The notes: generated by a model from the letters alone, not told the origin. Positions 25,633 to 34,094 are shown, counted from the first letter of the stretch. The stretch: 64,000 bases of DNA from JBGQOG01 sp052113705 (GCF_052113705.1 NZ_JBGQOG010000009.1:1-64000), one strand, 5' to 3'. Numbers and translations: made by a program.

Positions 25633-26157
25633 TCACGAACCCGCGCCGAGCGAGATAACGGTCACCGCACGGCGGTTCTTGGCATAGCAGGCCTCGGTCG
25701 AGCAGGCCTCGAGCGGACGCTCTTTGCCGTAGGAGACGGTGCGCAGACGGCTGCCCGCCACGCCTTGCGAGATCAGATATTCCTGCGCAGCATTGGCCCG
25801 GCGGGCGCCCAGCGCAAGGTTGTACTCACGGGTGCCCTGCTCGTCGGCATGGCCTTCGACAATGGCGGAATATTGGGTGTTGGTGTTCAGCCATTGCGCC
25901 TGCGCCGAGAGGATCTGCGCGGCTTCGGTCGAGATGGTCGAGGTGTCGACCGCGAACAGGATCTTGTCGCCGATCGCCTGGTTGAAATAGGCGGGCGAGC
26001 GCGGGTCATTGGCGCCGCCGAGGCTGGACTGGTCAATGCCGCCCATGCCGTTGGCACCCCCATTGGCGCCACCATTGGCACCATAGCGGTCCGGGTTGTT
26101 ACAGGCTGCCAGTGCAAGCGCGCTGACGATCAGAAGGGCTTTGGGGAGAAGTGTCAT
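25633..26157 (-). CDS. pal: Peptidoglycan-associated lipoprotein Pal
   Basis: A 174-aa outer-membrane lipoprotein. The lipobox LALAAC has Cys at residue 19. A Gly/Asn-rich linker (NGGANGGANGMGG) follows, then the OmpA-like domain with VEGHADEQGTREYNLALGAR and ANAAQEYLISQG, which bind meso-DAP. The ATG at 26157 gives the lipobox; the frame is open ten codons further upstream. It works with TolB and TolA to hold the outer membrane to the wall during constriction. Confidence 0.97.
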   Translation of the reverse strand: MTLLPKALLIVSALALAACNNPDRYGANGGANGGANGMGGIDQSSLGGANDPRSPAYFNQAIGDKILFAVDTSTISTEAAQILSAQAQWLNTNTQYSAIVEGHADEQGTREYNLALGARRANAAQEYLISQGVAGSRLRTVSYGKERPLEACSTEACYAKNRRAVTVISLGAGS

Positions 26158-26191
26158 TCGGGGTCCGCCTTTGGTTTTGGCTATCATCTCA

Positions 26192-26212
26192 CCCCGGGGT
26201 TTTTTCCCGGGG
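26192..26212 (-). other. Hairpin in the tolB-pal spacer
   Basis: CCCCGGG (26192-26198) and CCCGGGG (26206-26212) enclose a loop with six T residues on the plus strand (six A in the mRNA). It lies 35 bases before the pal start within the 149-bp spacer after tolB. Possible roles are raising pal over tolB by partial termination, or protecting a processed pal mRNA. Confidence 0.4.
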
Positions 26213-26306
26213 CATCTGGCCGTCAGGGCCTATTCGCTGGCCTTTGGCCTGTTCTAACAGGTTGCCGGACGTCTGTGAATCCGTCTCGGCCAATCTTGCT
26301 GCCCGC

Positions 26307-27635
26307 TCAGGGCAAAAGCGGTGACCAGGCCGGGTCCGACGCCGCACCCGCCGTGGGCACCTGTTTCAGGTTCCGCCCCGAGATATCGACCGAATAGAGC
26401 CCCGGCGCGCCGCCTGCCCCCGCGCTTTCACGGGTGAACATGATGACGCGGCCATTGGGCGCCCAGGTCGGGCCCTCGTCAAGGAACGAGGCCGTGAGCA
26501 GCCGCTCTTCCGAGCCATCGGTGCGCATGACGCCGATGTGGAAGCGCCCGGCATGTTGCTTGGTAAAGGCGATCATGTCGCCGCGCGGCGACCAGACGGG
26601 CGTGTCATAGCGCCCTTCGCCGAAGGAGATCCGCACCGGCTCGCCGCCATTGACGCCCATCACATAGAGCTGCGGGCCGCCCGAGCGGTCGCTCTCGAAC
26701 ACGATCTTGCTGCCATCGGGCGAGAAAGAGGGCGCGGTTTCGATGGCGGGGGTATTGGTCAGACGCTGCGCCTGGCCCGAGGCGATGTCCATGATCCAGA
26801 TGTCGGTATTGCCGCCCTGTTCCAGCGAATAGACCACGCGGCTGCCATCGGGCGAGAAACGCGGCGCAAAGGTCATCGTGCCCGGCTGATCGGCGAGGAA
26901 ACGCCCTGTGACCGAGGCCACATCGATCATCTTGATGCGCGGGAAGCCGGTCTCAAACGTGGTGTAGAGCACGCGGTCGCCCGAGGGCGAGAAACGCGGG
27001 GCCAGCACGATGGTCGAGCTGTCGGTCAGATACTGCACATTGGCGCCATCGTAATCCATGATGCCCAGCCGCTTTTGCCGGGCATTCTTGGCGCCCGCTT
27101 CGGCGACAAACACCACGCGGCTGTCGAAATAGCCGCCCTCGCCGGTGATCCGGCTGTAGGCAGCATCGGCCACCTTATGCGCCATGCGGCGCCAGCTGCC
27201 GGTCGAGGCGGCAAACTGCAGCCCGTCGCCCAGTTGCTGGCCGGAGAACACGTCATAGAGGCGGAATTTCACCGAAATCTTGCCGCCCGAAACCTGCACA
27301 GCCCCGGTGATCAGCGCCTGGGCGTTGATCGCTTTCCAGTCGGCATAGGCGACGGGCGCGTCAAAGCTCGACACGCCGCTGATATAGGCGCTGGAGGGGA
27401 TTTCACGGAAAAGGCCGGTGCCCGAAAGGTCATCGGCGATGACGCGGGTGATGTCGGCGGCATATTGCGCCGCCTCGGCGTTCTCGGCGATGAACCCCGG
27501 CACCGCATAGGGCAAGGGTTCGATCACCCCTTCGGTGATTTCCAGCCGCAGCGGCGCGTTTTGCGCCAGCACGGCCCCGGCGGGGATCAGCGAGACAAGA
27601 GCCAGCACGGCGGCCGGCAGAATGGTACGAAACAT
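26307..27635 (-). CDS. tolB: Tol-Pal translocation protein TolB
   Basis: A 442-aa periplasmic protein. It has a signal peptide ending GAVLAQ (about residue 25), an N-terminal TolA-contact domain (LRLEITEGVIEPLPYAVP), and a six-bladed beta-propeller. The propeller shows repeated FSPDGS(R/K)(V/I)V(Y/F) motifs, for example APRFSPDGSRVVYS and APSFSPDGSKIVFES. ATG 27635 is preferred for its signal peptide and upstream AAAGGGA; ATG 27698 would overlap tolA but adds a polar extension. Confidence 0.97.
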   Translation of the reverse strand: MFRTILPAAVLALVSLIPAGAVLAQNAPLRLEITEGVIEPLPYAVPGFIAENAEAAQYAADITRVIADDLSGTGLFREIPSSAYISGVSSFDAPVAYADWKAINAQALITGAVQVSGGKISVKFRLYDVFSGQQLGDGLQFAASTGSWRRMAHKVADAAYSRITGEGGYFDSRVVFVAEAGAKNARQKRLGIMDYDGANVQYLTDSSTIVLAPRFSPSGDRVLYTTFETGFPRIKMIDVASVTGRFLADQPGTMTFAPRFSPDGSRVVYSLEQGGNTDIWIMDIASGQAQRLTNTPAIETAPSFSPDGSKIVFESDRSGGPQLYVMGVNGGEPVRISFGEGRYDTPVWSPRGDMIAFTKQHAGRFHIGVMRTDGSEERLLTASFLDEGPTWAPNGRVIMFTRESAGAGGAPGLYSVDISGRNLKQVPTAGAASDPAWSPLLP

Positions 27636-27694
27636 GCAAAACGTCCCTTTGATGGGGTCAGATCTTTTGTAGCGGATCAAATCGCGGGCAGTCA

Positions 27695-28942
27695 TCACTT
27701 CATCCTCATTTTATTGGGATCGAAGACGATTTCCACCTTGGACCAGTAATCATATTTCTCGGCGGGCAGCGGGAAACCGCTGGCGCCACAGCGGATAATC
27801 GCCCGGCGGCCCGCCTCATAGGCCTGTTTGGCCGCGGTTTCCGAGCCGCCCGAGAATTCGATCATCTTCATGCTGCCGGTGTTCGGCTTGCCGTCCGGGT
27901 TCATGTCAAAGCCGACGGTCACCGTGGTGCGCAGGGCCTCGGAGGAGAGCGACCCGACGTTCCAGCAGGCTTTCACCGCGATCATGAAGGCGTCTTTCTC
28001 GCCCGAGGTCATCGGCGGGCCGGAAGCGGCCAGCCCCCTGCCGCCGGTGCCGGTGCCGCCCATCGCTTCGGCCAGCGCATCATTCACCGAATCGGTTTGT
28101 GGCTTGGCGGGCGTGGCCGGTTTCGCGGGCGCAGGCTTTTCCGTCGCCGGTTTGTCGGCGGCGGGTTTCTCTGCAGCGGGCTTGTCGGCGGCGGGCTTGT
28201 CGGTCGCAGGCTTGGCCTCCGCCACCTTCTCGGGCGCGGGTCGTGCGGGCCGGGTCTTGGGACGGTCAGAGCTGCTCGGCGCCGAATTTTGCTGTTCCTG
28301 ATCCTTGTTTGTCTCGGTCAGCAATTCGGTCGAGGCTTCCGGCGGCGCGGCGGCCTCCTTCGGCGGCTCCACCACCGGGGCGGGCTCGGGGGTTTCTTCG
28401 GGCTTGGTCTCGGCCACGGCGGTTTCCGACACTTTCGCATCCGGTGCCGGGGCTTCGGTGGGCGTCGGCGCCACACGGGTCGCGGGTTTGGCCAGCGGAC
28501 GCGGGCTGACATCGGGCGTCAGCTGCTCGGAGGGCACTTCCACGGGCGGGCTCGGCAGGGTCGGTGCGCTGTCCTGCACCTCGGCCACGGGCGGGGAAAC
28601 CTCGCTCAGATCGGGCTTTGCCTCCGGGGTGGGCGTCGGCTCCGCCGGGCTTTCGGCGGGCGGCGTCACCTCGACCGGGGTTTCTTCGGCGGGCGTTGCC
28701 GGACTTTCAACCGAAGCCTCTGCCGGGGCCTCGGGCGTCACCGGATTGTCGGAAGCCTTCGGCGCTGACGCCATCATCGCCTGAAAATCGGATTCCGACA
28801 TCACCGCCACTTCGGTCATCTGCACCGGTTCGGAGGGATCATTGCGAAACAGCGCACCCGACAGCGCGATCCAGGCGATCAACCCCAGATGGAGCGCCGC
28901 CGAGATCCCGGTTCCGATCTTGTCCGCTCTGTCGATAGACAT
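27695..28942 (-). CDS. tolA: Tol-Pal energy transducer TolA
   Basis: A 415-aa inner-membrane protein. One transmembrane helix lies at about residues 12-32 (SAALHLGLIAWIALSGALF), followed by a long Pro/Ala/Glu-rich periplasmic spacer (about 60-290). The spacer includes tandem DKPAAEKPA-type repeats. A compact C-terminal TonB/TolA domain contains ACWNVGSLSSEALRTTV and ends EIVFDPNKMRMK. It transfers energy from TolQR to Pal/TolB. The start codon follows the tolR stop by ten bases. Identification rests on helix, spacer, final domain and position. Confidence 0.95.
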   Translation of the reverse strand: MSIDRADKIGTGISAALHLGLIAWIALSGALFRNDPSEPVQMTEVAVMSESDFQAMMASAPKASDNPVTPEAPAEASVESPATPAEETPVEVTPPAESPAEPTPTPEAKPDLSEVSPPVAEVQDSAPTLPSPPVEVPSEQLTPDVSPRPLAKPATRVAPTPTEAPAPDAKVSETAVAETKPEETPEPAPVVEPPKEAAAPPEASTELLTETNKDQEQQNSAPSSSDRPKTRPARPAPEKVAEAKPATDKPAADKPAAEKPAADKPATEKPAPAKPATPAKPQTDSVNDALAEAMGGTGTGGRGLAASGPPMTSGEKDAFMIAVKACWNVGSLSSEALRTTVTVGFDMNPDGKPNTGSMKMIEFSGGSETAAKQAYEAGRRAIIRCGASGFPLPAEKYDYWSKVEIVFDPNKMRMK

Positions 28943-28952
28943 CGGCTCAGCC

Positions 28953-29447
28953 TCAATTCCCAGGCGCTGCCGGTGCCGCGGCACCGGTCATTTGCGGGCC
29001 ACCGGTATCGGTCACCAGCACAATATTCGAGAAGCCGCCCGCGTTCAGCGCCCCCATCACCTGCACCACCTGGGAATAGGGAATGGAGCCGTCGGCCCGC
29101 AAAAAGAGCTTGTCGCTCTCGCGCTCGGCGGCAATCGCCTGCAGGCGGCTGACCAGCTCTTCGGATGCCACTTCGGTGTTCATCACGCTGATCAGCCCAT
29201 CGGCGGTCAGCGAAATCGTCAGCGGCTCTTCTTGCTCGGTCGGCACCGATTTGGCGGCGGTCTTCGGCAGCTCGAGCGGAACGCCCACGGTCATCAGCGG
29301 CGCGGCCACCATGAACACGATCAAAAGCACCAGCATCACGTCCACGAAGGGCGTGATGTTGATCTCGGCCATCATATGCGACTTGCCGCGACCCCCGCGG
29401 CGGCGGCGTCCACTGCCCCCGCCCTTTTTCACAACCCCCGCACCCAT
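28953..29447 (-). CDS. tolR: Tol-Pal proton-channel protein TolR (ExbD family)
   Basis: A 164-aa protein. It has a basic N-terminus (GRRRRGGRGKSHMM), then MAEINITPFVDVMLVLLIVFMV (residues 25-47, cited in parts: INITPFVDVMLVLL). The membrane Asp of the FVDVML motif is the proton-binding residue. The periplasmic domain contains LFLRADGSIPYSQVVQVM. With TolQ it forms the proton-driven motor. It lies four bases after tolQ and ten before tolA. Confidence 0.96.
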   Translation of the reverse strand: MGAGVVKKGGGSGRRRRGGRGKSHMMAEINITPFVDVMLVLLIVFMVAAPLMTVGVPLELPKTAAKSVPTEQEEPLTISLTADGLISVMNTEVASEELVSRLQAIAAERESDKLFLRADGSIPYSQVVQVMGALNAGGFSNIVLVTDTGGPQMTGAAAPAAPGN

Positions 29448-29450
29448 GGC

Positions 29451-30149
29451 TTACTCCGTGTCCAGCTGACGCGAGAGAATGGTCGCGAATTCATCCGCAA
29501 AGGCCTCGTAGCCCGAGATGATCCGGTCGCCATCGGTCGAAAGCTTGTTGTAGAAGATAACCGCCGGGATCGCGGCCAGAAGGCCGAGGCCCGTGGCCAT
29601 CAGCGCCTCAGAAATCCCCGGTGCCACGACGGCAAGGCTGGTGTTTTGCGAAATGGCGATTTCCTCAAAGGCCACCTTGATCCCCCAGACGGTCCCGAAG
29701 AGACCGATGAAGGGCGCGGTGGACCCGACGGTCGCCACGAAGGGCAGGCCCGAGGTCAGATGTTCGCTTTCCTTGGCAATCGCCACATCCATCGAGCGGT
29801 CGATCCGCGCCTGCGCCCCGGCGATCAACTCGCCGTCCTGCCGGTGGCTGCGCCGCCATTCCAGCATGCCCGCCGCAAAGATCTTTTCCGAGGCCCCCTC
29901 CGGGGCCGGGCCGATGGCGTCGAACAACTCATCCAGCGGCTCGCCCGACCAGAAGGCACGGTCAAAAGTGGCCGCCTCGCGCCGCGCTGCCCGGAAGGTG
30001 ATGAATTTGCGGATGATGATCGACCAGGACCAGAAGCTGGCCACGGCCAGCATCAGCATCACGATCTTAACGGTAAGGGAGGCACGCGCGAAAAGCGCAA
30101 GCAAGGAGAAATCAATCTCCTGCGCTGCCGCAAGGGTATGGGTATCCAT
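29451..30149 (-). CDS. tolQ: Tol-Pal proton-channel protein TolQ (ExbB family)
   Basis: A 232-aa protein with three membrane helices: about residues 28-48, 135-158 (SGLPFVATVGSTAPFIGLFG) and 168-195 (GISEALMATGLGLLAAIPAV). The motif TVWGIKVAF between the last two is typical. It starts the tol operon. A 143-bp spacer upstream carries the ybgC 3' hairpin and presumably a tol promoter. Identification is firm from helices, motifs and tolR next to it. Confidence 0.97.
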   Translation of the reverse strand: MDTHTLAAAQEIDFSLLALFARASLTVKIVMLMLAVASFWSWSIIIRKFITFRAARREAATFDRAFWSGEPLDELFDAIGPAPEGASEKIFAAGMLEWRRSHRQDGELIAGAQARIDRSMDVAIAKESEHLTSGLPFVATVGSTAPFIGLFGTVWGIKVAFEEIAISQNTSLAVVAPGISEALMATGLGLLAAIPAVIFYNKLSTDGDRIISGYEAFADEFATILSRQLDTE

Positions 30150-30265
30150 CTGTCACTGCTCGCCGGTTGGGCCACGTTTGCATGGCTCTGTTAGCAGTGA
30201 TTCTACACTTGTTTCAGGGGGAAGGCCAACACATCTGCGTCATCATTATTTCAAGGGCGCCGCAC

Positions 30266-30281
30266 TGCGGCAAAAGCCGCA
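30266..30281 (-). terminator. Short hairpin after ybgC
   Basis: TGCGGC (30266-30271) and GCCGCA (30276-30281) pair around a four-base loop, read as TTTT in the transcript direction. It is 12 bases after the ybgC stop. The stem is short and no T tract follows, so it is a weak candidate terminator between ybgC and tolQ. Confidence 0.3.
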
Positions 30282-30292
30282 TTGTCGGCGGT

Positions 30293-30694
30293 TCAATGCA
30301 CCGGCGGCGCCAGTTTCCGGCGAATTTCCGCCGGGATCCGCGCCGCCGTTCCGCCCTCGGACAGGCAGACCAGCGTCACCTGTGCCGCAAAGAGCCGCTC
30401 GGCCCCGCGCAGCACCTCCTGCTCCAGCACGATCCGCGCGCCGGTTTCGGCCTTCAGCCGGGTCTCCACCACCAGTTCGTCATCGAAATGCGCGGGCTTG
30501 AGGTAATCCGCCTCCAGCCGCCGCACGGCAAAGACAAGGCCCTGCGCGGTCTTCAGTGCGCCCTGATCCACGCCCAAACTGCGGATCCATTCACTGCGGC
30601 CGCGCTCGATGAACTTGAGGTAATTGGCGTAATAGACGATGCCCGCCAGATCGGTGTCCTCGTAATAGACCCGCAGCGCAAATTGGTGGGTCAT
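30293..30694 (-). CDS. ybgC: Acyl-CoA thioesterase YbgC (hotdog fold)
   Basis: A 133-aa hotdog thioesterase of the tol operon. It has VYYEDTDLAGIVYYANYLKF (residues 9-28), where Asp15 is the predicted catalytic residue, and RGRSEWIRSLGVDQ after it. The family hydrolyses short-chain acyl-CoAs or acyl-ACP and may link phospholipid synthesis to the envelope. It precedes tolQ by 143 bases. Its ATG overlaps the upstream unknown gene as ATGA. Confidence 0.95.
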   Translation of the reverse strand: MTHQFALRVYYEDTDLAGIVYYANYLKFIERGRSEWIRSLGVDQGALKTAQGLVFAVRRLEADYLKPAHFDDELVVETRLKAETGARIVLEQEVLRGAERLFAAQVTLVCLSEGGTAARIPAEIRRKLAPPVH

Positions 30695-31344
30695 GCCCGG
30701 CCCTCGCCGGCATCGGGCAGCGCGCCCAGCGCCGTCACCCGCGCCATCAGCCGCATCGCATGCACCGCCTCGGTGCTGGCGGCAGGCAGCACGGGATCAT
30801 AGGCCACCTCGATCACCGCCGCGATCTCGGGGCGCACCACCGCCACGCCGCGCGCCATCGCCAGGGGCGCGATGGTCGTGAAGGCGCCGGGCGACCAGCG
30901 CAGGATCATCTGCACCGCCTGATTGAGGGCGATGGTCTCGGCGGGCACCTCATCCAGCGCCGCATCCATCCGCACGAAGGCGAAACAACTGCGGATCGCC
31001 CCTTCGGCGTCAAAGCGGAAGGTGCGGTATTGATTGGCCCCGGCATCATCCAGCCGCGCGACAATATCGGCCAGCCCGTCGATCAGCTGGTCGAGATTGG
31101 GCACCTCCAGCAGTTCCTGCCAGTCACGGAAGAAAAAGATCATCAGATTGGCGCCCAGCTCGGCGTCATGATCGGCGATCTTATGGCCCGCCAGCGCCAC
31201 GATGGCCTCCACCGCGCCCTTGACCACGCTGAGCGTGGCGGCCTCGACGCCAAACACCACCGGCACGATGGGCCGGCCCCACCGGGCAAAGGCATAGCCG
31301 CCCTCGGGCGTGCTGAAGAGGGCTTCGATGTCGTGCGCCTGCAT
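30691..31344 (-). CDS. Conserved-looking soluble protein of unknown function
   Basis: A 217-aa protein with no recognised motif, no signal peptide and no strong membrane helix. Short hydrophobic stretches such as ANLMIFFFRDW (near residue 65) and FGVEAATLSVVKGAVEAIV suggest a compact alpha/beta fold. ATG 31344 is preceded by GGGAGA. It lies 46 bases after ruvB and is coupled to ybgC by a 4-base overlap, so it is expressed between DNA repair and envelope genes. The function is unknown to me; a coding role is secure from the overlap and the ribosome site. Confidence 0.8.
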   Translation of the reverse strand: MQAHDIEALFSTPEGGYAFARWGRPIVPVVFGVEAATLSVVKGAVEAIVALAGHKIADHDAELGANLMIFFFRDWQELLEVPNLDQLIDGLADIVARLDDAGANQYRTFRFDAEGAIRSCFAFVRMDAALDEVPAETIALNQAVQMILRWSPGAFTTIAPLAMARGVAVVRPEIAAVIEVAYDPVLPAASTEAVHAMRLMARVTALGALPDAGEGRA

Positions 31345-31390
31345 GGCAGATCTCCCGGATGTCCACAGAGTTTGCCCCGTGGTTTTAACC

Positions 31391-32425
31391 TCAGGCGTCC
31401 GGCGCGAACAGGTCAATCTGACCGGCGGGCTTTGGCATCGGCAATCCCAGATGCGCCCAGGCCTTTTGCGCCAGCATCCGGCCGCGCGGCGTGCGCTGGA
31501 TCAGGCCTTGCTGCAAAAGATAGGGCTCGATCACTTCCTCGATCGCGTCGCGGCTCTCCGACAGCGCCGCCGAGAGGGTTTCCGCCCCCACCGGCCCGCC
31601 CGCGTAATTCTCGGCGATCAGCGTCAGATAGCGGCGGTCTGCCCCATCCAGCCCCAGATGATCGACGCCAAGCCGGTTCAGCGCGCCATCGGCCACCGCG
31701 CGGGTCAGCTGGCCGTCATTCTCGACCAGCGCGAAATCCACCACCCGGCGCAACAGCCGCCCGGCAATCCGCGGCGTACCGCGCGCGCGGCGGGCGATTT
31801 CGCGCGTGCCGCCCGGCTCGGCGGGAATACCAAGGAGGCGCGCACCGCGGGTAACAATCAGATCCAGCTCATCTTCGGTGTAAAACTGCAGACGGGTGGG
31901 AATGCCGAAACGGTCGCGCAAGGGTGTGGTCAGCAGGCCGAGACGGGTGGTGGCGCCGACGAGGGTGAAGGGCTGCAGCTCAATCCGCACGGTGCGGGCG
32001 GCGGGCCCCTCGCCGATCACCAGATCCAGCTCGAAATCCTCCATCGCCGGATAGAGCACCTCTTCCACCGCCGGGTTCAGCCGGTGGATCTCGTCGATGA
32101 ACAAGACATCGCGCGCCTCAAGGTTGGTGAGGATCGCGGCCAGATCGCCCGCCTTGGCCAGCACCGGCCCCGAGGTCATCCGGAAATTGACGCCAAGCTC
32201 GCGCGCCATGATCTGGGCGAGCGTGGTCTTGCCGAGGCCGGGGGGGCCGTGGAACAGCGTGTGGTCCATCGCCTGACCGCGCATCTTGGCGCTTTCGATA
32301 AACACCCGCAGATTGGCGCGGGCCTCGGCCTGACCGACGAATTCCTCAAGCGCCTGCGGGCGCAGGGCGCGGTCCGCGTCCTCGACCATGGGGGCGGCGC
32401 GCAGGGTGGGGTCAGGGCTGGTCAT
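31391..32425 (-). CDS. ruvB: Holliday junction branch-migration ATPase RuvB
   Basis: A 344-aa AAA+ motor. Walker A GPPGLGKTT is at residues 60-68, Walker B is VLFIDEIHRLNP near 110, and the sensor region VGATTRLGLLTTPLRDRFG is near 160. A C-terminal winged helix contains RTPRGR. ATG 32425 matches the usual RuvB start (MT-PDPTLR). The only good ribosome site, AGGAG, serves a five-codon ORF that overlaps this ATG, implying coupled translation. ruvA and ruvC lie upstream beyond a repeat element. Confidence 0.97.
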   Translation of the reverse strand: MTSPDPTLRAAPMVEDADRALRPQALEEFVGQAEARANLRVFIESAKMRGQAMDHTLFHGPPGLGKTTLAQIMARELGVNFRMTSGPVLAKAGDLAAILTNLEARDVLFIDEIHRLNPAVEEVLYPAMEDFELDLVIGEGPAARTVRIELQPFTLVGATTRLGLLTTPLRDRFGIPTRLQFYTEDELDLIVTRGARLLGIPAEPGGTREIARRARGTPRIAGRLLRRVVDFALVENDGQLTRAVADGALNRLGVDHLGLDGADRRYLTLIAENYAGGPVGAETLSAALSESRDAIEEVIEPYLLQQGLIQRTPRGRMLAQKAWAHLGLPMPKPAGQIDLFAPDA

Positions 32426-32439
32426 GCGGGACGGGTCAT
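32422..32439 (-). CDS. Five-codon leader ORF overlapping ruvB
   Basis: ATG 32439 follows AGGAG by seven bases and encodes MTRPA, then TGA (32424-32422), which overlaps the ruvB ATG as ATGA. RuvB's own start has no ribosome site at normal spacing. The arrangement suggests that ribosomes load at the mini-ORF and re-initiate at ruvB. The shortness makes chance possible. Confidence 0.4.
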   Translation of the reverse strand: MTRPA

Positions 32440-32499
32440 TTCAGGGCTCCTACCCGGGGCAGTGTCGGGCGATTTCCGGGGGGTTGCAAGGGTGGACAA

Positions 32500-32586
32500 G
32501 GGGCCGGGGGGCGCTGTCCCCCAGCCTTTTCGCCCCCTCGACGGGGGCAAAAAGGCTTCCCCCCGGGATATTTTCAACGAAGCAAG
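32500..32586 (+). repeat. Intergenic repeat element, copy A (3' of ruvA)
   Basis: It contains a GGGGGGCGCTGTCCCCC hairpin, then a stem of AGCCTTTTCGCCCCC with GGGGGCAAAAAGGCT (one mismatch, TCGA loop), and ends in GGATATTTTCAACGAAGCAAG. The ending GGATATTT-N4-CGAAGCAA recurs in copies B and D and, degenerate, in C. It begins three bases after the ruvA stop, so it probably terminates ruvCA transcripts or separates them from ruvB. Confidence 0.75.
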
Positions 32587-32589
32587 TCC

Positions 32590-33267
32590 TCAGGATTTCG
32601 GCGCCAGCAGGCGCAGCGCGGCGCGGATCAGTTTGGCGGTGTCGACAGAGGCCGGATCGTCCGCCGCACGGGTCACCGCGCTGGCGGCATCCGAGGGGCT
32701 GTAGCCCAGATTGGTCAGTGCCGAGAGCGCCTCGGCCTGAAAGTTCACCTGCGGCGCGGGTGCCGGAGCCGCAGCGGCGGCGGGGCGGCGGGGTTTGGGT
32801 GCGGCCTCGATCACCTCATCGCCCGGCGTCAGATCCACCGTCAGCCCGGCGCCCATCGCCATGACAGAGGGGGCCTTTTCCTTCAGCTCCAGCACCACAC
32901 GTTGTGCCAGCTTCGGGCCAACACCGGGCGCGGCCTTCACCGCCGCCCAATCGCCCAAAGTGATCGCCCGGCTGACCCCCTCCGCCCCCAAAGTGCCCAG
33001 AATGGCCAGCGAGGCCTTGGCGCCGATGCCCTGCACCGAGGTGAGGAGCCGGTGCCATTCCTTTTCCACCAGCGTCGAAAAACCAAAGAGTTGCAGCAGA
33101 TCCTCACGCACCAGAAGATCGGTATAAAGCGCGCAGGCCTCGCCCACCGGCGGCAGGCTTGCAGCCGTGCGGCTTGAGACATGCACGATATAGCCGACGC
33201 CACGCACATCAAGCAGCACCTGGTCCATGCCCCGGTGCAGGATGATCCCCGCGAGACGCCCGATCAT
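32590..33267 (-). CDS. ruvA: Holliday junction recognition protein RuvA
   Basis: A 225-aa protein that tetramerises on four-way junctions and loads RuvB. It has the N-terminal OB fold (MIGRLAGIILHRGMDQVLLDV), helix-hairpin-helix motifs (LTSVQGIGAKASLAILG and KAAPGVGPKLAQRVVLELK, near residues 75 and 110), an Ala/Pro linker (about 150-172) and the C-terminal RuvB-binding domain (ALSALTNLGYSPSDAASAV). ATG 33267 overlaps the ruvC stop by four bases. Confidence 0.96.
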   Translation of the reverse strand: MIGRLAGIILHRGMDQVLLDVRGVGYIVHVSSRTAASLPPVGEACALYTDLLVREDLLQLFGFSTLVEKEWHRLLTSVQGIGAKASLAILGTLGAEGVSRAITLGDWAAVKAAPGVGPKLAQRVVLELKEKAPSVMAMGAGLTVDLTPGDEVIEAAPKPRRPAAAAAPAPAPQVNFQAEALSALTNLGYSPSDAASAVTRAADDPASVDTAKLIRAALRLLAPKS

Positions 33268-33800
33268 GCCAGCCCCCGTGCGCCGGTGACGCGGCGCGCA
33301 TCCGCGCCCTTGATCGCGATGCCAAGGCGGCCCGCGCTTTGCAGATGATGCGCATGGCAAATGGCAATCGCCAGCGCATCCGCCGCATCCGCCCCCGCCA
33401 AGACCACGCCGGGCAGTTGCACCTTGACCATATGCGCCACCTGCTCCTTGGCCGCATGGCCGACACCGACCACCGCCTTCTTCACCGCATTCGGGGCATA
33501 TTCGCCCACATCCAGCCCCGCCTGCGCCGGCACCAGCAGCGCAATGCCGCGCGCCTGCCCCAGTTTCAGCGTGGCCACCGCGTCCTTGTTCACAAAGGTC
33601 TGCTCCACCGCCGCCGCATCCGGGGCGTATTTCTCGACCACCCGCGTCAGCTCGCTGTGCAGCTGCAACAGCCGCAGCGACAGATCCGTGCCCTCCGAAT
33701 GGATGATGCCATTGGCGACATGCGTCAGCCGCGAGCCCTGCATGTCGATCAAGCCCCAACCGAGGTTTCGCAACCCCGGATCGATTCCCAGAACGCGCAT
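33264..33800 (-). CDS. ruvC: Holliday junction resolvase RuvC
   Basis: A 178-aa endonuclease that cuts Holliday junctions symmetrically. The acidic active site is visible: Asp7 in VLGIDPGLRNLGW, the Glu of AAVEQTFVNKD near 67, and the Asp pair in GADAADALAIAICHAHH near 140. ATG 33800 is used because the RuvC family starts MRVLGIDPG. It is followed by ruvA with an ATGA overlap and has a candidate LexA site 75 bases upstream. Confidence 0.97.
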   Translation of the reverse strand: MRVLGIDPGLRNLGWGLIDMQGSRLTHVANGIIHSEGTDLSLRLLQLHSELTRVVEKYAPDAAAVEQTFVNKDAVATLKLGQARGIALLVPAQAGLDVGEYAPNAVKKAVVGVGHAAKEQVAHMVKVQLPGVVLAGADAADALAIAICHAHHLQSAGRLGIAIKGADARRVTGARGLA

Positions 33801-33874
33801 CTGCCGTTCCCTCCTGCCTTGCCTGCCATCAGATGACCCCACTTCCGGGGGTTTGTTGCTGAATTCACGCACTA

Positions 33875-33889
33875 GCACGAAAAGAGAAC
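33875..33889 (-). promoter_or_regulatory. Candidate LexA operator before ruvC
   Basis: Read on the minus strand it is GTTCTCTTTTCGTGC, i.e. GTTC-N7-GTGC, seven of eight bases of the alphaproteobacterial LexA consensus GTTC-N7-GTTC. It is 75 bases upstream of the ruvC start, a reasonable operator position for an SOS-controlled ruvCAB operon. Confidence 0.4.
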
Positions 33890-34094
33890 ATCGCAAAGCG
33901 GTAACCGTCCGGGCCAGATTGCCGCAGGATTGTAACAAGCCGCGACCCGCCGTCTTGCTGCAAAGCAGCAAAAACCGACCCTTTTGCCCCCGCTTCCGAC
34001 CGAAAACGCCCTGTTTTGCAAGGGTCCGATGACGGATTAAGACATTGGTGACGAGCCATGCTGCGACTGCATATCAGACCTGCTGGACCAGTGC

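Noticed and set aside
28090..28210. DKPAAEKPA repeats as a DNA repeat or CRISPR-like array
   Set aside because: They are codon-level repeats in the TolA spacer, in frame, and expected for that protein; no spacers or palindromic repeat units.
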